Below, piece after piece: positions 50,581 to 61,801 of a stretch of DNA of 64,000 bases. Made by a program: the position numbers and the translations under genes. Position 1 is the first letter of the stretch, and each line of letters starts with the position of its first letter. The notes under the pieces were generated by a model. It did not search any database and was not told the origin of the DNA. It was given only the letters and a program-made list of their open reading frames with translations. This stretch comes from Acorus gramineus (lineage: Eukaryota; Streptophyta; Magnoliopsida; Acorales; Acoraceae): the NCBI GenBank assembly GCA_030737835.1, contig CM060855.1, positions 3,776,478 to 3,840,477 on the forward strand, read 5' to 3'.

Positions 50581-50771
50581 TGTTATTACTAATATTATTC
50601 ATATTGCTAAATAAAAATTTATTTAGGTGTTTAACTAATTGTTGCATCTTTAATGTAGCTTGGCCAATGCGTTCTTCCTTATAAAGTATGTTAAATGCCT
50701 AGTTCGAAGGCTTCTCAGCGATCGAGTTCAATTTCATCCAGGAGAACATGAAGAGAATCAAGGGGGGACAA

Positions 50772-51762
50772 TGGCGGAGCCAGGATTTTTACAAAGGGGG
50801 GGCCTAATGTAATTTATATAAATATTTTTTAAAATTATATCATTATGTTTTTTTTTAATAGCATAGATTAAAAATATGTTTAAAATGAAATAAAAGCATT
50901 CATATTTTAAAATTATAAAACATATCACTAAATAATTATATAAAAAAAATAATTATATTTTAAAATGATATGTCATATTTCATATTGATAATTCACAAAA
51001 AAAAATGTCAAAACATAAATCTAATAAACAATACATACATTTTATTTGACCTCGACGAAGTTTCATATAGTGAAAATGTTGAATGATTTGATTAGTTTAG
51101 ATATTTACAGAAATATTTTAAACTTTAAATAAATTAGCAACAATGACAATAAAATAAAGGAAAAAATTATATACCTTCGAAGTATTGATGGAGGAGATGA
51201 GAGGATTACAGCTTGTAGATTTTCGATTCTAAGATAGTTAATGGAACAAAAAGTAAAAATTACGGATATTTTTAGAGATGATGATTGATATTAGGAAAAG
51301 TTGAGATACAAAAAAAAAAAAAAGATATTGAAATTTTCTTTTTTTAAGATGGGCACCAAGGTGGGGACACCGAGGAGAGGGATCCGTGCCTCTATGGCTG
51401 TTTATGGTATATGGATAGAATGAAGCTTAAGCGTACATAAAAAAAGAAAGTAAAAAGTGACTTTTTTTTTATGTGGAGGGGGTTTAAATAAAAGAAGGGG
51501 GTGATGACACACCATACACGTGAATGGTGTAGATGAATAATGGATAGTTGTTTTATTTTTTTTAATTTTTTTTTTTTGAGTTGTGAACCGTTGCTGTTTA
51601 GAAAATTTCATATGTAGGCGGGGCTTATGATCTATGAGTCCTAATTAAAATCAATCTATCAAAAAAATTAAAAAGACCTAGAAAAAATTAAAAGGATATA
51701 AAAATAAATAAAAAAATTTCAGGGGGGTCCCATGCCCCCCCGGTCCCATGGTGGCTCCGCCA
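50772..51762. mobile_element. Nested non-autonomous element with TGGCGGAGCC termini
   Basis: Left end TGGCGGAGCCAGGATTTTTA; right end reversed TGGCGGAGCCACCATGGGAC, each followed by G-rich subterminal sequence. About 990 bp, AT-rich, no coding content. The TGGCGGAGCC end type is familiar from plant repeats, but I cannot assign the superfamily. It interrupts the Pack-MULE. Confidence 0.65.
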
Positions 51763-52311
51763 CAAATAGTTGATATATTTATTTTAATAACACTTTGAGA
51801 ATGTATCTATAATCATTTTATATTTAACCATTTTATGTACGTTATATGCACTTATAGATGATAATGACATGACTTACCGTTCATGAATTTATTGTAATGA
51901 TAATGAGAATATATCTATAGCAATTTTGTGTTTAAATATCTTTATGTATGTTGAATGTTGTCTGTATGTAACTATTAAATATATGTAATTATGTGTATAA
52001 TTTTTGTATGCATTACATTATATTTATGTACATCTGTAATTCTGTTTGTAAGGGGTAGATTATGTATTATGAAAAGTTGGGGGTAAAAAAAAAAATAGGA
52101 TAACACTGCAGGGATAAAAAAAATTTCAAAAAGTCCAGGGGCATAGAAAAAATAGAGGGGTCGGTCCAAGGATATTTGGGCAATTCGCCCTAAAGTCAAG
52201 CATCACGAAACGGAAAAAGGGTTGGCGGGATCGCTTGCATTTATGTGGGTGACTATATGTTATGTGCGCCACTTAATCAATAAGCCCATATTTAGTTCAA
52301 AAATATAATTA

Positions 52312-52645
52312 TTCTAAGATTTATGATTATTCTAGTATAAATAAGGATAAAATGATTTTGTGTTTGGTTGTGTTTTAAATTATTCCTATTGGGAAATGTA
52401 ATAATAAAGTTTTTGTTGTTTGGATAAAATATGAATAAAGTATGGATAAAGATTTATAAAAGATAAAAAAATGATGATAGTTGATTTATAAGAGGTGATG
52501 ACAATTAATTTGATAGTGGGCCCACGTATTCTTTTAGTTTGAATAACCCGGAATAATTTAATTCTAATGGGTGGATGGAATCCATATACCACTTTATACT
52601 AGTTAATTCTGGCATACAGATTCTCATTTATTCCAGTTATCCAAA
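52312..52645. mobile_element. MITE, sister of the one nested at 43.7 kb
   Basis: It shares ATTCTAGTATAAATAAGGAT, a ttgtttggataaaatatgaa-type passage, gatagtgggcccacgtattc and tggcatacag with the copies at 43657-44105 and 55240-55657. Edges are approximate. Confidence 0.55.
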
Positions 52646-52923
52646 CAACCATAATGAAGTTATTCCGATTAATTCCAATTTATACCGGGCTTATCCTCTA
52701 ACCAGCTGTCAGATAGATATACCTTAATTATATACATGAACTCCGATTCACTGCACTTTTGTTTGTTATTTTCTCATTAGGTTATGATCTGTTTTAAATT
52801 TCTTTTGAAATAGATATGCCCATAATTTATTTTAAAAAAATTCATAAAATAATGTTCTATTATATTCCACAAAGTACAAGTATGCTACATAACCAAATAC
52901 CCTAATTCACATAATAAAATAAA

Positions 52924-53458
52924 GGGAAAAATCCATATAACTCCCTATAAACTGGCTGAAATTCATATAACCCCCTGACTTTTTTTAAAATCCATATAAC
53001 CCCCCGAAAACAACTAGTAAATCCAAATAACCCCCTGAATAAAATTTACATTTACAGATAATGCATATTTTGTAAATATTATGTTTGGTTAACCCTGATA
53101 GAAAACATAACATACCAAAAAGACCTACAATATGTTAAAAATGCGAAAAATCTTCTATAAATGACGATTTTTATCTCCATATAAATTTTTATAATATATT
53201 TAGAGATGATAAAATCATCATTTTCATATGTTTTTTTGCATTTTGACACATTTTAATGGTTTTTTAGTATATCGTGTTTTCAGTTAAAGTTAACCAAATG
53301 AAATATGCATAAAATATTCATCATTTATTAACAAAAATTTTATTCAAGAGGTTATTTAGATTTATTAGGTGCTCTCATAGAGTTATATGGATTTTAAGAA
53401 AAATTAAAAGGTTATAGAGATTACAGTTAGATTCCAAGGGGTTGTATGAATTTTTCCC
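52924..53458. mobile_element. MULE-type foldback MITE, GGGAAAAAT family
   Basis: Left GGGAAAAATCCATATAACTC; right end reversed GGGAAAAATTCATACAACCC. The 9-bp flanks taaaataaa (52915-52923) and aaaaataaa (53459-53467) agree at 8 of 9. Interior collinear with 20320-20800. Confidence 0.75.
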
Positions 53459-53555
53459 AAAAATAAAAACTACACAACCAAACCCATCATATAATAAAAA
53501 AATCATACAAAAACAACTCTATGAATGCAAGACCAAAATAGAACCCCACACACAT

Positions 53556-54176
53556 TCTCTACATGTCAGACGTCGCACCTCGTCGTGCTGAACCCACCCC
53601 CGGCGGCGGCCGCCCCCCCACAGGGAGGCTGAGGTGACACGTGGCCTTGGGAGAGTACTTGTTGGTTGTTATCCCCACCACCCTTAAATTCTCATTTGTC
53701 TTTTTCTCTCCTCTCGAGGTGAAAGAAATTTTTCCATGGCTGCTTTTTGTTTCCTCCCCTCTTTTGAAAAGAAACTCCAGAACCGATCGAGTATCACCTT
53801 CCACGTATGATCCCGTCTGGCCTCCTTAGCCATCCAACGTCACCGATTACTCCAAGCCTCGACCGCCGACGATCCCCGGAGACTGACCCTCTATATTGAA
53901 GAAGAAGACAAGATCCGCTCCATTACGGCGACCGAACGGACGGGCGCTGGATGGGGCGGCCGGAGTCGCAAAGGGCGATGGATCAACGATCGAGACTTGA
54001 GATTGACGAGTGCTGCTCCGACTGCCGGAGTAGAACCGACAGAACCGATAAGGGGCAGCTGATCGGTGGCCAGTGGTGGGGGCGACGGAATGAGGAGATT
54101 GAAATGGGGACCAACAGTGTTTGCTCGTAAGGGTTTTATGTGAAGGGGACGAGGGTATTATGGTCATTCGACTCAT
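53556..54176. other. Unexplained GC-rich island
   Basis: About 620 bp with GC content far above its surroundings, open on the minus strand in two short frames (53559-53804 and 53847-54176) rich in Ser, Pro and Arg. I recognise no family. It could be a captured gene 5' end, a decayed gene or an unannotated promoter. A ggtccgtttga-like word at about 54358 on the reverse resembles a MITE terminus. Confidence 0.35.
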
Positions 54177-54996
54177 TCACTTTTTTCAAACTCAGATTTA
54201 TGTGCCAAACGTAACCTGCTTTCAAATTTTGAAAAACAGCTTCTATTAACAACAAACATGTTTCTTGGATTAAAATAAAAGCATCCCCATAAAGGTCAAA
54301 AGTCAAAATCATCTTAAAAAACAGCTTTAATCCAAAATCTACTTTTCAATCTGTGTTTTCAAACGGACCCTAAAAAAGATAAGAGAGTGTTCAAAGTATA
54401 CAAGGAAAAGAGAAAAAAAGTGTTCAAAAGCACACACTAAGAAGTGGATGTTTTGTGTTTAGAGAGAGAGGGAGAGAGAAGTGATGTTTGTGTTTGATGA
54501 AGGGGAAGGTTGAGGGTTTGTGGATTTGGAAGGTTTGGGAGAAACTTCACGAGGGGTGTCAAACGTTGTTGTCGAGTGGATGGATTAAGATTTTGATCAG
54601 GGAGAAAGACCAACATTTGGTAACTGGTGTTAAGAGGTTTCTATGTGCATCAGTCCACCATGGTTTTGTTTGTCTGTTTATTGTCACCTGAATTGGGGGG
54701 GCATAGGCTGTGTGCATATTTTGGTACAGTGTACTGTTACACAGTTTTTTTTTTTTTTTTTAGATCCAATTCTAGTAACATATACGTCGATAGAAAATCA
54801 CTTAAGCATATACTCACATTATCGAGATATATGTATCGATAAAAAATTTTCACTATAAATGCATCCATGTAATTCATTGGAGCATATACTTCATTTTTTA
54901 TAAACACATGTACTTTATTAGATGAGATATACTAATTTTAAAAAAGTTCAAAACAGGTGTAACGACCGGAATTTGAGCTGAAAAAGGGGCAGTCAA
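54177..54996. other. Intergenic stretch
   Basis: AT-rich, with a poly-T run near 54747-54762 and a GA run near 54460-54480. Nothing supportable as a gene. Confidence 0.5.
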
Positions 54997-55992
54997 ATAT
55001 TATCCTTTTGGTGTATCACATGGTTTCAAGATACAAATAAATTAGGATATTATGAAAGAACTGCCACTATGGGAGAACATTTCAACATCAATAGCATATG
55101 TACAATCCATGCAATTCATTATTCGTTGTTAAATAATTAAATATCTTACCAATAAATAAATAACTTAATGAATGAACAAATTTTCAATAATAAATAATAA
55201 ATATACAAATAGATAGATAGATATGATAATCTGCTTGGATATAGACATAAGCTATTATAGAGTTTATATCCATTCCCGGAATGGTTAACTTTATTAATGA
55301 AATAATGATTTTCTGTTTGGTTGTGTTTTCAGTTATTATCGTTGAGAACCATAATAATAAAGATTGGAGTGTTTGATTGATGAAGAATAAAATGTGGATA
55401 AAGTATAAAAAGTTGATTTGACATGTGGGTCTCATTGATATATAAGAGGAGATGACAGATGATTTGATAGGTGAGTCCTCTTATACCAATAGAGGAATAC
55501 TTCAAGGGGGGACTTGGAATATAAATATCAGTTTATTCTCACATAATTCTGCATAGTTAACCCCTTTATACCACCCACCAAAACAGTTTTTTTTACCTTA
55601 ATTCCCCTTCATCCCCCCTATTCCACCCTTTATTCTCCCATCCCAACAGGTCCTAGAGTCTAATTACGTGTTGATAACGCTTATCTTTTAATCTTTGAAA
55701 ACCATGAGCATGCCCTTGACTAATTAAAATTGCACTTATTGTATTCTCTTTTCACCCAAAGGCCCTAGTTGCCATTGTTAATTTTATTGTCTTCAGCAGA
55801 ATCAACTATTCAATAGATTGGTTTTCCCTCAAATAATTGGCAACTAAGAGCATTGATCATTTCCAATCCAATGAATCAATTGAGCATCAAGCATAAATCT
55901 TATGCATGATTAACCACCTAGCCCAAGGTAACAACTAACAATAAAAACCAATCTTCCTTTAAAAAAAAAACTATTATAAAACGAAACAAAAA
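54997..55992. repeat. Segmental duplication, copy 2 (interrupted by a MITE)
   Basis: Counterpart of 45315-47643. It lacks the SINE-like insertion of copy 1 but holds a MITE (55240-55657) exactly where copy 1 runs straight from aatagataatct to cctagagtctaattacg. Confidence 0.75.
55240..55657. mobile_element. MITE in segmental copy 2
   Basis: Identified as an insertion by comparison with copy 1, and by a shared interior with the MITEs at 43657-44105 and 52312-52645 (ttctgtttggttgtgttttc, gatgacagatgatttgatag). Confidence 0.6.
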
Positions 55993-56415
55993 AAAAATTC
56001 AAATTGACTCTCTCAATCCAGTGAACTTCACCCTCAGTACATTGAGAGGTTCATGTCAACTTTATAAACTTTTATACCAAAATGGTGCACCAGTAAAGCA
56101 TTATAAATTAATATTCAATGATGACAAATTAAAATTCAGGTGTTCACCAGTAAACACACAAACAGAGCTGTGATACAACCTATTTATGCCAAAATGGTGT
56201 GGTCATGTTGCATGGATCACAGAAGCAACAACCGAGGAATGATAGCATTAAAAGGCTCAAAGCATCATCAGTTTAATAGTGTCATAGATAAATTTTATTC
56301 ATAAAGAAACAGGAACAAAAACTTTCATTTGATAACTAGGGGGAAAAAAACTGGCATAATTGAGAGCACCTGGTGTGACCCTTCCATCTCTAAAGAAAGT
56401 TGGTGGTCCACAATA

Positions 56416-58593
56416 TCAGTACCTGTGCTCCAGCTTCTCTTTCTCCAGGTAGTTTTGGACATACCTGCAAGGATTGGGTAGACTGAGCTTCAGTGTATGT
56501 GTCTAATATCTATACATCTGACATTTTAGAACACGGGAAAAAAGAAGGAACAATGATATTTTACCATGGGAATAAAGCCACATTATGTGAACTTTTTTGT
56601 GTTACAATTACAACCATTATAAGTCACTGGAAGATAGCTAATTGCGTCTTAATACATATGCAAGAGACAATGGTCATTTCTATTTGCAGAGATCTTTTTG
56701 AACATGAATTCGTATTGTAAACTTTAGAAACAGTCATAATGAAATGAGTTTTTTTTTTTTTTTTTTTTGTGCAATGAACCACATTAAGAGCCTCCAACCA
56801 CTAGAATAACTGGAGTATAAAACATGAACAAAGACACAGACAACATTAGTTAAACTTCCATTATGAAGTAATGATATAACCATAAGTTGTTCATTTCTTC
56901 CTCGCATGGCGAGCAAAATCCGAAGGACGTGATAACATAAATGCAGGTCACAACATAATGTTGCAGCTTAATTCCAACAAGTAGGGAGAGATAAAAACCA
57001 GCAGAGCCAAGAACCACAAATTACAAGAAGCAGCAAAAATTGGTGACATTCTGTTTTGGACAAGAAAGCAGGGGGGTGGTTCCACTAGAGAAAAGAATCA
57101 TATGGGCCAACAGAGCCATAGGACAAGGGCTAGTGTATCGAGATCCCACCGCACTAAATGAGGTATCTCAGTTGTTGGACAGACAATGCTCATTAAAGAT
57201 ACCTACTAAATGAGGTATCCCACCTGCATATTGATGTTTGTGGCAGTAGATATGGTGCTAGAAACAGACAATAAGAGAGTAAAATCTAGCAGCATCCTAA
57301 TGAATCTACACATTTGAAAGTGTCCAGAACAGGCAAAGTGTTCATCAATTGATACCCATTCAACTACTTTTTGCACATAAAGCAGCAGGAAAACCAGTGG
57401 TGAGCAGGCATGCCATGGATGCATCACATAATTCTCAAAAAAAAAAAAAAAAAACCTTCCCCTCATGCATGCCGTCGGATCGCTTCTATGATGCAAGGAC
57501 TAAGAAGATGTACAACATCTATCACAAAAGGGGAGTTTTTTTATTATTTAAAGAGGAACCCCAATCTTATTTGGGAAAACTCCAGATGCACCGAGTCGCC
57601 CACAAACCGTGTGCATCAGGTAAGCCTTAGGGGATTCAGACCCAAGACCTATGGGAATTCAGACCCGAGACCTACAGAGACCTATGGTTCTAGCCAAAGA
57701 ACCAACCCCGCGTGGGTTACATAACACATGTTGGCATCAACATCAGGTAACTTTCTGAATGATAACCAAAACACGTAACAACACATTCTGTCCAACATGA
57801 ATGTACACATTCTGATAACTCTACATCAATTCACACGAAAAATGCCACTCAGAATTCCACTCATAGATTCATAGAACATGGATGACATTATGCTATAAAA
57901 AAAAACCAATAATTCAAGTTACAACACGAAAGCATAATCGAATTCCAGAACCCCAAGAACCTAACCCATCCTGCCCAATTTATCAAGCAAACCAAAATCT
58001 ATGAAACAAAGATTATAAATAAACACCCAATATAGGAAAATCCAAAGCAAATCAAACACTTTCATGCCCTAAATCCATCAAATTCAGCACCATTCACCTA
58101 ATCCAGATAAGCCTATCAATGATCATGTATCCGAAAAATATCAAAATTTAACATATATTATAAAACTATATATGTTTGTATCATATATTATTCAACTTTA
58201 ATTTTCATATTTCACTATTATATCACTTGATCACTTAAATTAATGTTCACGTCAATAACCCAAAAAAATCCATATCTAAATTCGAAATTAACATCCAAAT
58301 TTTAAGACAAAATACAGATATTAACGAATCCGTCACCGATCCGAATCCAGAATTCAATCCACAGAAAACCAAGGCATCAAAAAGAGTGAGAAGAAACTAG
58401 AGGGAGCGGTGAAGAGTACATACGAGTAGGTGCCGACGAGGGGGCCGAGGAGGAGAGAAGCGGAGATCCAGTTCTCGGAGACCTTCTGATGGATCTTGCC
58501 GGGGATGTCCTTCCACAGTCCGGTCATCACCTTCTGCTGGAACGGCGAGAGCGCGTACACCACCGCCTTCATCCGTACCGGGTTCTTCCCCAT
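56416..58593 (-). CDS. QCR8: Cytochrome b-c1 complex subunit 8 (ubiquinol-cytochrome c reductase, UQCRQ/QCR8 type)
   Basis: Two minus-strand exons, 58424-58593 and 56416-56464 (stop TGA at 56416-56418), joined in phase 2 to give 72 residues, the usual plant length. The protein starts MGKNPVRMKAVVYALSPFQQ, continues KVMTGLWKDIPGKIHQKVSE and NWISASLLLGPLVGTY, and ends VQNYLEKEKLEHRY. It is a small one-helix subunit of mitochondrial complex III, sitting beside cytochrome b in the inner membrane; it has no catalytic residues. The splice donor was chosen as GTATGT at 58423 because the other GT, three bases on, breaks the family sequence; exon 2 itself starts with the same six bases. The 1.96-kb intron carries repeat debris. 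A MITE lies about 155 bp upstream of the ATG. Confidence 0.95.
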
Positions 58594-58746
58594 CGATCGA
58601 ACTCGCGCAGACTTTACTCGCGAAGAATGGCTTCGGAAGGGGCTTTTTGATCGCTGAAGATCGCTGACGATGAGAGAGATCGTGCCGGACTGGATGGTTG
58701 CCTGCGTTTGGTTTCATTGGGGATTAAAAACCGGCCCGTGTTGGCG

Positions 58747-58953
58747 GGTTTGGATCTCTGCTTGTTTTTTCTGTTTGTATTTTACTTGGATTTTATTGTA
58801 AGATCGTTATATCATCATATTTAAAATCAAACTGTTATAAATATATCAAATCATGAATAGATAAATAGATCCATTTTATTTGATGATTTTTTAACCGTCT
58901 GATTTATCAAAACACAAACACAAGTACAGAAAAATAAGTAGAAGATCCAAACC
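58747..58953. mobile_element. MITE in the QCR8 promoter region
   Basis: The ends are inverted: GGTTTGGATCTCTGCTTGTT on the left, GGTTTGGATCTTCTACTTAT on the reverse of the right; 207 bp. No unambiguous target duplication. Confidence 0.65.
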
Positions 58954-59047
58954 TAGCATGAAAATACTGAGTGAAGTCCCTTTTGACCCTACCCGTATTA
59001 GGAATGGGTGGGATAACTAAAACCGTCAAGTGAAGATCAGTAAAAGG

Positions 59048-59286
59048 GGTGGGAATCTATTCTCAAAAAGGAAAAAAAAAAAAGAGAGAGGGGGGGTTCG
59101 GGAGAGCGGCAGAGGCGGCAACGACAATGAGGGATGAAAGCAGTGAAAGAGGAAGCAGAAAGAGAAAGAGGTAGAGAGGGGATGACAATGATAGGCGGAC
59201 AGAAGATGGCGATCGGTCTCTCTCCTCCTTGACCCCCTCTCTTTTTCTCTCTCTATTTTTTTCTCTAGAGAATGGAATTCCATCCT
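59048..59286. repeat. Foldback repeat, purine arm then pyrimidine arm
   Basis: The left edge GTGGGAATCTATTCTC is inverted against the right edge (reversed GATGGAATTCCATTCTC), with GA-rich and CT-rich arms between. Its arrangement matches 9560-9970. Confidence 0.45.
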
Positions 59287-60884
59287 ACAAAAAAAGAAAA
59301 GTGAGAGTGAGGGTTTCACTTTCAAAAGGTGGCTCTAATCCTCCCCATGGGTTCAACAAGCAATCATTTTACTAGTCTCTATGGCATCTTGAGAAATGTT
59401 GGTTACATATTTGTTTACACCCTCGTGCGTATTCCACCCCATGGTTTCATTTCTCGCGCTCTTGAATTACAAGCTTGTTTGAGTGCATGCGCGTGTGAGG
59501 GGGTGGGTGGGTGGGGGGTGGGGTTGTGGGTTGTTTTGTTGTTGATGACGATGATATAGGCGTTATATTTCGTGATAGTTTTGGTGATGTAGTGTTTTGT
59601 TTGGTGTGGTCCCCCATTTTATTTTTCATTGGTACTAGTGTGGGTGATTCCAAAGCCTCTGTTTGGATAGTGGAACATAGGGTAATAGAGTGGAATATGG
59701 CTGAATGTCTTGCAAGGAATACGTCGATGTGAGTATAGCTATATTTGAATAGGTGAAGATACGTTGGTATCAGTATTTCAGATTCTTTTAAAATTGTATT
59801 GTTTTTATCCAATATGATATAGAAGAGGTTCACATGTTATTATCATCACCTTTTATAAATTAGAGATCAGATGATCTATGTAACAAAATAATTTTTTTCA
59901 TAAAAAATAAACTAAGAATCTCTAGTAAAATACCACCAACCAAACATGTCTTAATTTTTCTTTTTTTACATTAGTTTTTTCGAACTGTATTTTTATTTAC
60001 TATTTTGCCTTTGATATCTATAGATTAAGTTTTTTTTTAACCCATCTTATGACAAACAATGAATATTTTCTTCTCCAAATTTGAAAGCTATTCCATATTC
60101 CAAGGCTCTCCAATTCAACATGCTCTATCCAAAGAGCCAACTCACATGTCATTTTCTGCTTCCCTTCATGAGCCCGGATCATCGGTACTTTTGACACCAA
60201 GGTCCCTTATAAGAGTCCACATATATCAAAGAAAAATATTATTTTATGAAAAAATTAAAGACATCCAAACATGGATAATTTCATATAAATCTTTGTCAAA
60301 ATTAAGGCAAACATATAAGTCTTTAAAAATTCACAAAAATCCATATGCATCTCTACTATGAGTAGAGAGGTTAACCCTAAGCCAACCCACCCTGATTACT
60401 CCTAACATATACCATAAAATAAATAAATTGTCCCTAACATTTTTACTCCTCCAAATAATCTCTATATGGAAATGAAGAAATATAAAAGTCTTGAATTTAA
60501 TCTTTTACAGAGAAATAATGTATCTTTGTGATTGTTTAAAATGACTGTAATGTCTAAACAATTGCATGGTGATAAAATATTTCTAGAATATTCTATCCAA
60601 TTTGGATGAAAATTGAATTCAATGATGATAATTGAGTTCTTTTGAGTTTTTAGGGACGTGTATATGTTCTCTAATTTTGATAGACTTAATATGAGATTAC
60701 TCATGTTCACATAGACATAGATATCTTTAACCCTTTTTGAAAATAACATATATAATTTTATAATAAATGTTAAATTGAAATATTTTTTTAGAATTGATGG
60801 CTATTTCAATATCAGATAACTCATGATTTTTCTCTAAACGTGGAGCAAAAATAAATATTTTTTGGTTTTTTTTTATTTTTAAGT
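59287..60884. other. Intergenic stretch
   Basis: Contains a G/T-rich patch near 59500-59540. Several short frames exist, but none has a recognisable family. Confidence 0.5.
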
Positions 60885-61012
60885 CTCTATAAACTATATG
60901 ATTTAGTGATCGATTCTTCACTTTTCATATTACAATTTAAGTCCCTAGGTTAAATGATATATTTTTTAGTCCCTCTCAGGAATTAATAAAAAAAACCAAA
61001 TAATTTAGTGAT
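60885..61012. mobile_element. Fragment of the 1597-1871 MITE family
   Basis: The passages AAGTCTCTATAAACTATATG, ATTTAGTGATCGATTCTTC and TTTAGTCCCTCTCAG are diverged forms of the left arm and interior of the MITE at 1597. The right arm is missing. Confidence 0.5.
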
Positions 61013-61039
61013 AGATTCCGTCCATTCCATAGTAACTAA

Positions 61040-61333
61040 GGGTGTGTTTGTGCACTAATTTGAAGAAAAAATGAAAGAAAGGGAGGGAATTTAGGTCAAA
61101 GTGAAAGTGGTGGAAAGTAAAATATTTTTCTTTCGACCAACTTTCATGATGTTTGTGCATAAGGTGGAAAAATTTTCTATGACTCTCAAATTTTCATCTC
61201 ACAGGAGATGGAAAGTGATGAAAAAATTTTTATTTTCCTTTTTTTTACACAAATACTAGTTTTTTGGATGGTGAAAGAGAATTTTTTTTAATTTCCCTCA
61301 CTTTCCAAGTTTCCATGATACACAAACACACCC
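61040..61333. mobile_element. Tourist-like (PIF/Harbinger) MITE
   Basis: The ends GGGTGTGTTTGTGCA and the reverse of the right end, GGGTGTGTTTGTGTA, are inverted. TAA at 61037-61039 and 61334-61336 is the target duplication expected for PIF/Harbinger. 294 bp. A reversed relic lies near 15190-15470. Confidence 0.8.
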
Positions 61334-61340
61334 TAATAAG

Positions 61341-61602
61341 AACATCTCCAGTGGACATGTTAACTAACCAAGATGTTAACGTGCCATGTCAGCACTTTAT
61401 CATCAACTATACCCTCATTTACTACACTCTCATTTAGTTGGTTGATGGTGCTCCAATGAACTAGCTAAATAACTATGAATCTCTTGAATAGTGGGGTCCA
61501 CATTTGACTGGGTAAAGCACCACCTACAATTAGCTTGAAAAATAATATATCACAGGTGGGACCCACATTTAACTTTCTTTTAACATGTCCATTGAAGATG
61601 CT
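61341..61602. mobile_element. MITE directly upstream of the NHL gene
   Basis: Left ACATCTCCAGTGGACATGTT; right end reversed GCATCTTCAATGGACATGTT. The interior repeats a gtggggtccacattt-like word. It ends 200 bp before the NHL start codon and starts five bases after the Tourist-like MITE's target duplication. Confidence 0.7.
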
Positions 61603-61801
61603 TTAAAGAACATATTAACTAACTGAAGACTGTAATATGAAGAAGTGAGAGAGTGATAAGTAGACACAACAGTTCAACAAAAGCGATTGCGACGTAAAGA
61701 GAGAGTGATCGCAAGCGCCTCCTCACCTTTCCCCAAACTCGACTCCTCCGCTGTCTCAAAACCACCAAACTCGCATTCTTCCAAAATATTCTCTCTTTCA
61801 G

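Larger units (their letters stand above)
48921..52190. mobile_element. 3.3-kb Pack-MULE carrying a P5CR gene fragment
   Basis: The terminal inverted repeats exceed 90 bp: left GGGTGAATTGCCCAAATAAC, right end reversed GGGCGAATTGCCCAAATATC, continuing through ttggaccaacccctctattt in both. It is flanked by TAAAATCAA (48912-48920) and TAAAGTCAA (52191-52199), a 9-bp target duplication with one change. Inside, in order: the captured P5CR exon (49241-49421), degenerate tandem units (49195-50580), and a nested element (50772-51762). No transposase was found, so it is non-autonomous. A 9-bp duplication, long TIRs and captured host exon sequence are the defining features of Pack-MULEs. Confidence 0.85.

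Noticed and set aside
57349..57724. Overlapping frames in the QCR8 intron
   Set aside because: They are repeat debris with a poly-A tract and the repeated phrase gacccaagacctatgggaat; no coding family.
59511..59732. Frame with a weak resemblance to a retroelement RNase H (GVIFRDSFGDVVFC)
   Set aside because: The catalytic acidic residues could not be placed and no neighbouring reverse transcriptase was seen.
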